Source of the DNA: Utricularia gibba
Lineage: Eukaryota; Streptophyta; Magnoliopsida; Lamiales; Lentibulariaceae
Length of the DNA: 64,000 nucleotides
Direction: 5' to 3'
Assembly: GCA_002189035.1 (NCBI GenBank)
Contig: NEEC01000011.1
Coordinates: 620,001 to 684,000 of the forward strand
A program made the position numbers and the translations under genes. Positions 32,605-43,830 of this stretch are shown one piece after another (the stretch's first letter is position 1; every line of letters begins with the position of its first letter). Under the pieces are notes generated by a model. That model did no database searches, had not been told where the DNA came from, and worked only from the letters and a program-made list of their open reading frames with translations.

Positions 32605-35600
32605 TGGTGACAGCTGTGGGATAAAAGCAAGACTCTGCTCAAAGCACAACAATCCCCTCCCAGGTTCTACGACTAAACTACACTGTCTTACTACTAACCT
32701 TTCCTCTTAACAGGAAATTAGCTCTCCTCATGGCACTATCAAACCCAAGCTTACTACCTCCCCCCACTTTTGATGGAAAAAACTACTCTAGATGGGCAGC
32801 CAAGATGACCAATCATCTCAAAACTCTAAAATTGTGGGAAGTCTTTCTGGACCCGCCACTCTTCGCTGACTCTGATGCTATCCTAGCTGCAAAATGGGAG
32901 GAAAAGCAACTCTTAGCTAGAAGTGTCTTGGATGCAGCGATTGATGGGGAAGCCTACGACCATATAATACACTGCAAGACCCCAAAAGCAATCTGGGACA
33001 CACTAGCCTTTGAGTTCTCCATTACAGAAGAGAAAAAGGAGAAAGAGATCATTACCTTATGGCGACTTATAGACGACCTAACACTGGCCCCTGGAAGCTC
33101 CGTGGCATCATTTGCTGAAACACTCCTACCTGCCATAAAGAGACTCAAAGCCCTAGGTGAAAATGTTGATGACAGAAGAGTTAAGCAAAAAATAGTTGGA
33201 GTACTCCCCAGATCCTATAGTGCTGCCGTCACTGCCATAGTCACTACTGGGGGCTTGAAAAAATTGACTCCTGCACAACTGATTGAGGCTCTAGAAGATG
33301 CTGAAATTCGAGACAAAAAATACCAAAACCAGGAAATCAACGATGGAGCATTCAAAGCCTCTCACATAACTCAAGCAACAGAATGGAAGGAAAGGAAAGA
33401 AAAGGCGACCACCCCCATGTCCTTATTGCAAACAGAGAAACCATGTGCCCCAAAACTGTTTCTACCACCCTGAAAAAGTCTGCAACTACTGCCAAGAAAA
33501 GGGACACATCCGAAGGGTTTGCAAAGTCCGAAAGGAGGATGAACTGAAAAGGCACAAAGACTCTGAATATGGAACAGAGAATCATAAAGCAATGTCCATT
33601 GTATCTTCCTCCTTATGCAATGAACTGGAAGTAATTGATCTTTACTCATGTTGCAAAGACAAAATCTGTGTTATGACTTCAGAACTCAAAGAGGATCAAA
33701 CCTGGCTTGTTGATAGCGGGTGTAGCAACCACATATGTAACGACCCCTCAAGCTTCACAACCTACATACCCCTACACGGAAAGACAATAGAAATCGCTGA
33801 TAGGAACATCATTAAAGTACATGGAATTGGGACCGTGAGATTGAAGATGGAGGACAAATGTATTCATATCCAAGACACCTACTTTGTCCCACAAGCATCA
33901 CATAATCTTATAAGCGTAGGACAATTGATGACTCGAGGTCGATCTGTGAACTTCATTGATGATCAGTGTGAAATTAGTGCACCCTCTGGAAAACATAACC
34001 TAAAAGTCAGGATGCAGAACAAGGTGTTTCCCTTGAGGACCCAAGACTTCTCTTACGCCACCACCACAATGTGCCTCTCCGCCAAGGAATCTGCCAACCT
34101 CTGGCACAAGAGATGCGGCCACCATAACTTCACATCCCTAAACAGAGTACAGAAAAATCAGCTGGTAACAGGTCTACCAATGCTAACTGCAAGCCATGAT
34201 CTGTGTGAAAGCTGCCAATATGGGAAACTTGCCAGAAAACCCTTTGGACAAAGTATGAGGATAGCTACCAGAAAATTAGAGCTCGTGCACAGCGACGTAT
34301 GTGGACCTATGAGCACATGTACAGCAGCAGGAAACAGGTATTACCTTATTTTCGTTGATGACTACACTAAATTCTGCTGGGTGTTCTTCTTGAAAAACAG
34401 GTCCGAAGTGCTAGACTACTTCAAAAAATTCAAAGCGCAAGCTGAAAATCAGAGCGGAGAAAAACTAAAAAATCTGAGGACAGATAATGGAGGTGAGTAT
34501 ACACCTATGGAACTTGCCAAAATCTGCAATCAAGAGGTTATCATCCACCAGTTTACTGCACCCTACACAGCCCAGCAAAATGGAGTGAGTGAACGCAGAA
34601 ACAGAACCATAACAGAAATGGCTAGATGCCTTATGTTTGAAAAGGAAGTGCCAATAGCTTATTGGGCAGAAGCAGTGAACACCTTTGTATACTTACTAAA
34701 CAGACTACCTACAAGTGGAACTGCTGACTACAAGACTCCATTTGAACTATGGTATGACCGGAAGCCAAGTGTTGATCACCTCAGAGTGTTTGGATCTGTA
34801 TGCTACTCATATATACCGAAAGAGAAAAGAACAAAGTTAGATTAAAAGGCACAGATCGGAATTTTTATGGGATATAGTGAGGTTACAAAAGGATACCGAG
34901 TTCTACACTTGAATACTAAGAAAATAAGTATTAGCAGGGATGTGACATTTGATGAGTCCAGGAAGTGGGTGTGGAACTATGGCATATCAGAGCTACAACC
35001 GATGGGAAACAGCTACCACACTCAACTTCTCAACTGCCTACAAACTCCAGAACCCGTAGAAGGTAGTGAAGCGTGTACAACGATGACAAACATTGGACCA
35101 GAAGAGCAAAGTCAAGGTTCAGCAGGAATACCCGCTCCAACTGACCCCCCACAATCGTTGGACCACTCACTCGCACCTGAAGTACCAGCCAACCAAGCCG
35201 CCATACCTTATGTTACAAGCGAAACTGAAATCGAGAATGAACTGCCGCTCCAAGCTGACATTAACACAAATGAAGAAGTATCAGACACGGTAACTGAGAA
35301 CGTGGGAAATGCATCAAGTGAAAGTACAGGCCTGTCAGAACATGAAGGGAACAATAGAACAGGGGAACCTCAAATATATGATTGCCCTGATGGCTCCGGG
35401 GCTGACTCCCATGAAGGAGACACAGATGCAGAGACACCTTGCGATGGAACCTTCAGTAGCCCTCAAGACAAACCTGAAACACAACGGTACATAGACATAC
35501 ACAGCATATATGATAGATGTATGTGTGTGAAGGCACCCGAGTCCACTTCAGAGGCCCTACAACATCCAGGGTGGAAACTAGCTATAGATACAGAAATGGA

Positions 35601-37137
35601 GACTATAATCAAGAACAACATGTGGACCCTAGTGGACAGACCAAAACACAAGAAAGTTATAGGAACAAAGTGGTTATTCAAACCGAAGTTAAATCCCGAT
35701 GGCACTGTAAACAAATTAAAAGGAAGGATAGTAGCAAAAGGGTACGCACAAAGAGAGGGCATTGACTACTCAGATACCTTTGCTCCTGTTGCCAGATTAG
35801 ACACCACCAAGTTAATATTAGCACTCTCGGCATGCTTCAGTTGGAAGGTCTACCACTTGGATGTGAAGTCAGCATTCCTGAATGGTATCTTAACAGAGGA
35901 AGTATATGTAGAACAACCTGCAGGCTATGTGAAATTAGGGGATGAAGATAAGGTTTATTTACTCCACAAAGCCCTATATGGACTAAAGCAGGCCCCTAGA
36001 CAATGGTACACCAAAATTGACACTTACTTTCAAAGCCAAGGCTTCATGAGAAGTGAGAATGACCCAACACTATATGTACTAAGCTACAATGACAAGGACA
36101 AGGTAATCATCTCATTGTATGTGGATGACATTCTTATTACCGGCAGCAAGGAAGAACTTGTGGAGGAACAAAAGAAGCAACTCATGAACCATTTCGAAAT
36201 GACAGACCTGGGAATTATGAGCTACTTCTTGGGACTAGAGATCTCTCAGACAGAAGATACTATATACCTTAGGCAAACTAAGTACGTGCATGACTTAATC
36301 CACAGATACAAGCTAAGCAAGAGAAGACATGCTTCTGTACCTCTCTCCCCAGATGCAAAACCAGTAGCCATAGAAGCTGACACAACAGGGACCATCTGCG
36401 ATCCTGGAAACTTGGCAAACGAAAAAGGTTACAGGAGCATAATAGGCTCTCTAATGTACCTGTCAGCAACTAGACCGGACATTGCTTTTCCGGTTGGACT
36501 ACTCTCCAGATTTATGGGAAACCCGCACCAGAACCACTATGAAGCTGCAAAGAAAGTACTTAATTATGTGAGATGCACTGCAAACCTTAGGTTAGCTTAC
36601 AAGAAAAATTCTAACCCACACATCAAGTGTTTTGTGGACAGTGATTTTGCAGGTGACACTACCGACTACAAATCGACATCTGGTTACATCTTCTTACTTG
36701 GGGGAACCGCTTTTGCTTGGAATAGCAAAAAACAAGAAGTGGTCGCCCAGTCATCGCAGAAGCGGAATACATAGCGGCAGCAACGGCAGCAAACCACGCT
36801 GCTTGGCTATTGAAAATTCTCAAGGATTTATAGATGGATCTGGACAGAACCATACCGCTCAATATAGATAACAAATCAACTATCAGTATGGCAAAGAATC
36901 TAGTGGACTTCGGTCGATGTAAACACATAGCGATCAAATATCATGCACTCCGCAACTATGTAAGGAGCAAGGTGATTGAGGTGGAGTACATACCCTCGAT
37001 CGAACAGGTAGCAGATCCACTTACGAAGCTGATGTACCCAAAACAATTATGCTATTTGAGGGAGAAGATGGGTCTGAAGAACAGCCGCTCCATATATCGA
37101 AATGAAGGCAACTCAGAGCCAAACCATCAAGGTGGAG

Positions 37138-37559
37138 TGTTGAAGGATGATGTGATTGGCCAGAGTCATCACAGTGAGTCTCACGAAGGGGAAAGAATGT
37201 GGCTAGGGTTCGAGGAACAAGAAGGCCGCTAAAATGAGCTAAAACCATGGACCACCGCAACAAACAAGGCCCACCTAAGCTTTGGAAAGGCCACAGGGGG
37301 GGCTCAAACCAGCCCAGCCTAACTCGCAATACATGGGATCATGAGCAACCAACCTCCACCACTTGTGCAACGGTAACATTTATAGCCGTTGGGAAAAACT
37401 CTATAAGTACTGAATCACACCTGTAACGAGTAGATTTCTTTTCAGCAAAACAGATACAATAATATCAGTTATAGTTCAGTGACTAGAAGAGGCTCCAAGT
37501 TAGAGAGCTACATATCTCCTCCAAAGAGGCTCCAAGTTAGAGAGCTACATATCCTTTCA
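37138..37559 (+). repeat. Right LTR of the young Copia element
   Basis: Carries the same internal duplication as the left LTR; preceded by the purine-rich tract and followed directly by the GAAAC target duplication. Confidence 0.95.
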
Positions 37560-37573
37560 GAAACCCTTTCCTA

Positions 37574-37652
37574 TGGGTTTTGAACAAGCTACTGCTACAT
37601 CCATTTCATTAGGAATTGATGATCTTTTAACAATACCCTCAAAGAGATGGCA
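37574..37652 (+). pseudogene. rpoC2: Plastid rpoC2 fragment in the nucleus (NUPT)
   Basis: Reads [18 protein letters not shown] then TIPSKRW, which is the N-terminal region of the plastid RNA polymerase subunit RpoC2 (plastid [25 protein letters not shown]). Only about 26 codons are present. The Copia insertion lies about 14 bp to its left. The region to 37900 has an open frame (SQLEKNQEKKKELEFIDRF) that may also be organellar, but I could not name it. Confidence 0.92.
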
Positions 37653-38600
37653 GCTTGAGTAGTAAAGTCTTTATTTCCAAGGGGTTTTAGGCTCGCTATT
37701 GTTACTTGTTGATGATACACTTTTTTTTTGGAGTTCGACAGAAGGTTATACATCTCAATTGGAAAAGAATCAAGAGAAAAAGAAAGAATTGGAATTCATC
37801 GATAGATTTCTCGAAACAATTCTCCAACTTGTCGGATGTCTCGTAATGCTAACAACTCTAGAATTCGATAGTGTAGCACCCCCTTGAAATGAGTGCATGA
37901 CTCTTTCTTAACTTAAGACATTTCGGAGTTCTTTGGACTCCTTCCAAGACTGATAGGTGCTATTCTCAATTAACTAAATTATTATTCAACCTTTTCATTT
38001 TACCAAGTTCAATCAGAACAACATAAGACAATGCAAAGAAAAAGATCAATGATTTCTACATACGTGGGTAAGACAATTTTAAAAAACTGATCACACTATG
38101 ATGATAGTATCATCTATACAAAAGCAAATTGCTTGTTAATCGTAAATAAAATTTTTCAACTTTATTTAAATTAAATTGACCGTTTTTCCTATATGAGTCA
38201 ATAGAAGACTGTTGTTCCTTGTGGTACTTTCCCTGCCGCGAAAATGAGCAGTTACTCTGTTAGGGTTTATAGCAATTCCATTGGAATACTAATCATGTAT
38301 AACCGTTTGAATGTTATAAATGAGATCTTTGGGAGACCTTAACATTCATTGAGAGGTTTAAAACCTTTAGGTACACGAAGAGTTGTGACTCTTTGAGTGC
38401 AAGAAATGGTTTCTTCTCTTTCTATAAATGTTTCATTTCTCCTGATTCCAACTAGTGAGTTGAAGAGCTTGTTGAACCTTGGGAGATTACTTGATTGGTC
38501 TTGAAATAATCTCTTAAGGGCAGTGTGATCTACACACGCCTCAAGCTTTCTTTGTCTTCATCTTATTTGCTGCAGGAACTCCAACCCAACAATCTTAAGA
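37653..38600. other. Mixed stretch, unassigned
   Basis: 37700-37890 stays open in one frame without a family match. 38000-38600 may hold the left LTR of the next Copia element, but no matching partner was seen to the right of that element. Confidence 0.35.
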
Positions 38601-41600
38601 GATTATGGCCAACGTTGTTGGGAATGACAACCACAACAACAATGTGGAGAGCAATGCTCAAGATGATCTCAATGACTTCTTGAGTGAACATACATCCACC
38701 GATCAATCATACTTTGCTCCTCACATGGTTGAACCACCAGTAGCGATGATTAGATATCTTGATACTTCCAGAATTGAAGAGTTCAATGGAACCAACTACA
38801 AAAGGTGGAAGGAACGGGTCTACACCCTACTCGACATGCATGGAGTGAGTTGGGTTTTGACAACCCCACTCACGGAGGACACCAATTATGCTTTGTGGGA
38901 CCAAGCAAATAAAATATGTCGAAACACCATTCTTTCCACCCTTACTAACTCTCTTTGACATCTATGTGAGCTACACAGATTCAAAGAAGATATGGGACTC
39001 AATGATGGAAAAGTACACTGCAGAAGATGCGGTAAAACAAAAGTTCGCTTGTTCCAAATTCTATCGCTGGGAAATGGTGGAGGATAAGGACGTTCATGAA
39101 CAAGTGAATGAGTATCTTCAGTTACTAGAGGGCTTGAATGGTGCAAACATCAAACTACCTGATGAGTTTCTGGTAGAAATACTCATTGAAAAACTACCTC
39201 CATCGTGGAATGACTGCAAGCTGCAACTCAAGCACAAGAATAAGAGGATGGATCTCTCTGAAGTAATGAAGCACATCATCATTGAGAATAAGCATAGAAA
39301 TCAGATACGCATCTTGGGGAAGGACCTTGAAACTAAAGCAAACCTTGTGGAGGATAAAGGTAAAAATTCTAAATTTATCAAGAAAAATGCCTCCACTTTC
39401 AAAGGTGAGAAATCCCTTGATGTGAAATCTTCCAACTTCAAGAAAAAGAAGGGCCACTGCTTTGTCTGTGGAAAACCGGGGCATTATGCTGCTCAATGCC
39501 GAATGAGGGCAACTCTTGAGCATAAGAAAAAACCTTCTGCTAATAACAAGGCAAACCTGTGCCTTGTTATCGGAGATAATGAGATCATTGCTGCGATGAT
39601 TTTTGAAATAAATCATGTTGTCTCTACACAAAGAGATATGTGGCTGGTAGACTCTGGGGCTACAAAGCACGTGTGCTTCAATAAAGAAGCCTTCAATGAT
39701 TATGAAGTCATCAATGGGAGAGAAATTCTGTTGGGAGATTCACACACGACTATTGCAGTTGGCAAAGGAAAAGTGAAAAATTCTCTCTTTAAATGATGTG
39801 CTTTATGTTCCAAGCATGAGATCCAATCTGGTGTTGGGTTCCATACTAGATGATGCTAGAATAAAAGTGACCTTGGAGAGTGGGAAACTTATTCTCATTA
39901 AAAATAATGTATTTATTGGAAAGGGATATAAATCCCATGGTCTCTATGTATTGAATGTTGATTCAATGAATGAAGCATCTTCTATTTATCTTCTTGAGTC
40001 CTTTAATCTTTGGCATTGGTGATTAGGCCATGTAAACAAAGGATATATGAAGAAGATGATTAAAGTAGGAATAATCAAAAATATTTGGACAGAAGATACA
40101 AATAAATGTGAAATTTGTGTAGAATCCAAATCAACAAAGAAAACATCTCACAAAGTTGAAAGGCAAGCTCAACCTCTTGAGCTAATTCATAGTGACATTG
40201 GTGATATGGAATCTTGTGAAACAAGAGGAGGTAATAAATATTATATTACCTTTATTGATGATTATTCAAGATTTTCTAAGCTTTATCTTCTTAAATCTAA
40301 GAGTGAGGCCCACGAAAAATTCATCCTTTATAAAAAGGAAGTGGAAAACCAATTGGGCAAGACAATTAAACGCTTGAAAACGGACCGAGGGGGTGAATAT
40401 GTGACCCTAAATGGGTTTTGTGAGAATCATGGAATTGTCCATGAAACAATGCCACCTTACTCACCTGAATCTAATGGCATAGTTGAGAGGAAAAACCGAA
40501 CTCTCAAAGAAATGATGAATGCCATGATGATCACAGCAAACGCTGATGAGAACCTATGGGTAGAGGCCATCTTAACGGCATGTTTTCTACAAAACTGGAT
40601 TCCACATAAGAAAACTGGCAATATTAAATATATTAAAGTGTGGGGTGTTTGGCAAAAGTCTTGTTGATGGGACCAAAGAAGAGGAAAATTGGGTCCCGAA
40701 CATGTGACTGCATGTTCATTCGATATGCACAAAGTTCGGCTGCCTATTGCTTTCTGGTATTAAAAAGTGATGAAGTGGCTATAAACACTATTCTTGAGTC
40801 AAAGAATGCTGAATTCTTTGAAACAAAATTTCCACTCAAAAAAGAACTGGAAATTAATTATGAGAGTCCTCCTAAACCTACTCATTCGGATGCAATGGGA
40901 AAAAGGAGAAGAATTCCAAATAATTTTGGGGGAGATTATTATATGTATTTGGTGAATGATGAGCCAAAAACATATCATGAGGCTATCTCATCACATGATT
41001 CTGATAAATGGAAAATGAGCATTAAATCAGAATTAGATTCGATTATGAAGAACAACACTTGGGATCTTGTGGATTTACCACTAGGATCAAAGCCAATCAC
41101 TAGCAAATAGATTTTCAGAAAGAAATATCTACCTGATGGTACTGTTGATAAATATAAAGCGAGATTAGTTGCAAAAGGCTTTACGCAAAAAGAAAATATA
41201 GATTACTTTGACACCTTTTCTCCTGTCACGAGAATAGCATCAATTCGAGTATTGATAGCTATGGTAGCCACACATAAATTAATAATCCATCAAATGGATG
41301 TCAAAACTGCCTTTCTAAATGGGGATTTAGAAGAGGAAATTTATATGTGGCAGCTGGATAGTTATATAATAGAAGGAAAGGAAAACGAAGTATGTAGATT
41401 GAGAAAGTCCTTATATGGATTAAAACAGGCACCAAAACAATGGCATGAAAAGATGGATTACACACTAATGAATGAAGGGTTCGTCACTTCCATGGTAGAT
41501 AGATGTATCTATCTCAAGAAGGAAAACCGTCATATTGTGATCATAGCTTTATATGTGGATGACATTCTAATTGTCTAGATGTTATATGTAAAATCAAAAA

Positions 41601-42500
41601 GTTTCTGTCAAATACATTTGATATGAAAGATTTGGGAGAAGCTCAAGTTATTCTTGGCGTAAAGATTGTAAAAAATAATGATGGCATCATGCTGGTTCAA
41701 AAGCATTACGCTGAGAGAATCTTACAAAGATTTGGTTATTTTAATTTAAAACCAGCAAATACCCCATATGGTTCTAGTGTGAATCTTGTAAAGAATCGAG
41801 AAGAGCCTATGTCTCAAACCACTTATGCACAAATAATTGGGAGTGTGTTGCATTTAGCAAACTATACCAGACCAGACTTGGCATATGTGGTTTCGAGACT
41901 TGGAAGATATACTAAAAATCCAAGTGAGGTTCATTGGAGAGCTTTGATGAGACTTTTAAGTTACATCAAAGGAACAATGGATTATGGAATATTCTATACG
42001 GGTTTTCCAGCAATTTTAGAGGGCGTCATTGATGCAAACTGGAACTCTAGTTCAAATGACACAAAATGCATCGGTGGATATGTGTTTACAATGGGAGGGG
42101 GTGCTGTGGCTTGGAGGTCAACCAAGCAAACCCTAGTGGCTCGTTTCACAATGGAGTCAGAATTTATTGCTATGGAGCTTGCATATGTAGAAGCCGAATG
42201 GCTTAGGACTCTTTTAATAGAGGTAAATATTGAACAGAGATTGATCACCTCTATGTCAGTACATTGCGACAACCAAGCGGCAATAGCTAATGCAGTGAAT
42301 AAAACCTATAATGGTAAAAGCAGGCATATTCTCTTGAGACATAATGTTATCAAGCAATTGCTCAAAAATGGAGTGGTTTCCATTGATTTTGTGAGGCCAG
42401 AGGTGAACTTGGCTGACCCTTTGAAAAAGCCGTTAGGGAGGCAAAAGATTGAGAAAACAACAAGGGATATGAGTTTATTACAATTAGATCGTTAGTGTAT
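38600..42500 (+). mobile_element. Ty1/Copia LTR retrotransposon, broken, no LTR pair found
   Basis: Parts in order: gag 38605-39520 with CCHC knuckle CFVCGKPGHYAAQC near 39460; aspartic protease (LVDSGATKHVC) near 39640; GAG-pre-integrase near 40020-40170; integrase core 40190-40650 with the DDYSRF and KTDRGGEY blocks; reverse transcriptase 41110-41900 with YVDDILIV; RNase H 41990-42480 ending near WLRTLLIE, HCDNQAA and ADPLKKPLG. It is of a different Copia lineage from the neighbour at 32184. Several breaks scatter along it, and LTRs could not be paired, so I regard it as an older, incomplete copy. It lies on the same strand as its neighbour. Confidence 0.9.
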
Positions 42501-43206
42501 ACGGATACCCCATCTATGTGATTGGTAATACCATGAAGTAGATTCATATTGGTAAAAACGAAGTATACATTAATGCTGGAGCATTTCCCTAATTAGCTCA
42601 AATCCATGTTGTAAGAGATGCTCATTAATATTGGAAGGATGTGTCTTACTCTTAATGGACGAAAAATCATGTTGGAGTTGATTATCTGTCCACCTATATG
42701 AAAGTGAAGTGGGGCCGCTTCTATGGAATTATGGTAAAAATTCCTAAAGCTTTCATGAATTAAGACAGGGCTGCGCATGGCTACAGAGACGCACAATGGC
42801 CTATCATGGCTATGTTAATAAATCCATGTTGAAATTGAGGAGAAGTCACTTCGGCAAAATCCATGTTGAAATTTGTACACACAGTAGCAAGGAAATGGAA
42901 TGAATTGGCCTATCATGGCTATGTTAATAGATAATTGATCATATTCATCTAGAAGAAAAACAGAATTGGAATTCGGAGGAATGAGCAATTCCAAGGCAAT
43001 TCACACAGCCTCTTTCTATCAAGAAAAAATGAGTAAAGCTCCCAATGTGCCTATGATTTAGCACTCGGATAAAGCTGTAACTTCAACAACTCTGGTTGTT
43101 TGAAGTGTCTTCTTGGATAGTTATAGCAGCCCAATCAGAACTTCAATGAGAAAGTCTTGAGCTTTTAGAACACAAACGAAATCTTGAATTGAATATATGC
43201 ATGGAA
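42501..43206. other. Unassigned flank with short direct repeats
   Basis: GGCCTATCATGGCTATGTTA occurs at about 42789 and 42906, and AAATCCATGTTGAAATT occurs in two near copies between them. These may belong to the decayed 3' end of the Copia element to the left. No gene. Confidence 0.5.
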
Positions 43207-43211
43207 TACAA

Positions 43212-43744
43212 TGTGTTGTGGTTGAAAATCGGTATTCAGATAAAGGTCGACTTTCTGGTTATGGGTATAGCCGGATGCATTGTATCCGGTTATGGTTTTC
43301 GTGTTTTACTTGGTGTGGTTAATAGAGATAGAAAGGGATCTTTTTCGTGGAAACCGTCGGAGAACGGAAAAACCACGGAGCTTGTCGGAGGTCGCCAGAA
43401 AGTGATTTCACTTGATGAGGAGAGGATACAAGTTAGAGGGCTTGGAGTATGATCTTCTCTTCTTCAGGGTTTCTTATATTCATAAGAGAGGTTGGCCTAA
43501 TCGAATTCGGAATTCTATAGATGTCAGTTACTTTCTACGCCTGTTATTTAGACTATGTTTATACTTTCAGATAACCGCCAATTGCTCTATCATTGCTGTA
43601 ATTCGGCTACCTTTAAGATTGTGCAAAACAGCCGCTACTGTCAACTCTGACACTTATCGGTCTGTCAACCGGCGCCAGGCTGTCAGAACATCTTTTCGCT
43701 CCTTTTCAGTAGCCGATTAACCACATTTGATTTGTACCCCATCA
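43212..43744 (-). repeat. Tat element 3' LTR (left in the window)
   Basis: 533 bp, starts TGTGTTGTGG and ends TGTACCCCATCA on the plus strand. It pairs with 60268-60712. Flanked outside by TACAA. Confidence 0.8.
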
Positions 43745-43830
43745 TTCAGTCCCTCTGATTTGCCGATATTGACCTCTTGGAAGGATCGGGGAATCAGAAC
43801 TGTTACTGATCTCAAGCACGCCGACTTCCT

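Larger units (their letters stand above)
32184..37559 (+). mobile_element. Ty1/Copia LTR retrotransposon, young, nearly whole
   Basis: Direct LTRs at 32184-32604 (421 bp) and 37138-37559 (422 bp), starting TGTTGAAGGATG and ending CCTTTCA. The two LTRs differ at two bases and one G-run length, so the insertion is recent (a few hundred thousand years under usual plant rates, an assumption). Target duplication GAAAC lies at 32179-32183 and 37560-37564. Parts in Copia order: gag from about 32730 with a CCHC knuckle near 33490, aspartic protease (LVDSGCSNHI) near 33710, GAG-pre-integrase near 34090, integrase core 34270-34800, reverse transcriptase 35600-36300 with the YVDDILITG block, and RNase H at the end. 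A purine-rich tract (CATCAAGGTGGAG) directly precedes the 3' LTR. The coding region has about three breaks, so it is probably not autonomous now, though otherwise complete. Confidence 0.95.

Noticed and set aside
37699-37887. Frame SQLEKNQEKKKELEFIDRF as a plastid protein
   Set aside because: Next to the rpoC2 scrap and possibly organellar, but no family could be assigned, so it is left unnamed.
42501-43206. Right LTR of the Copia element at 38600-42500
   Set aside because: Short internal repeats are present, but nothing here pairs with the sequence left of 38600.
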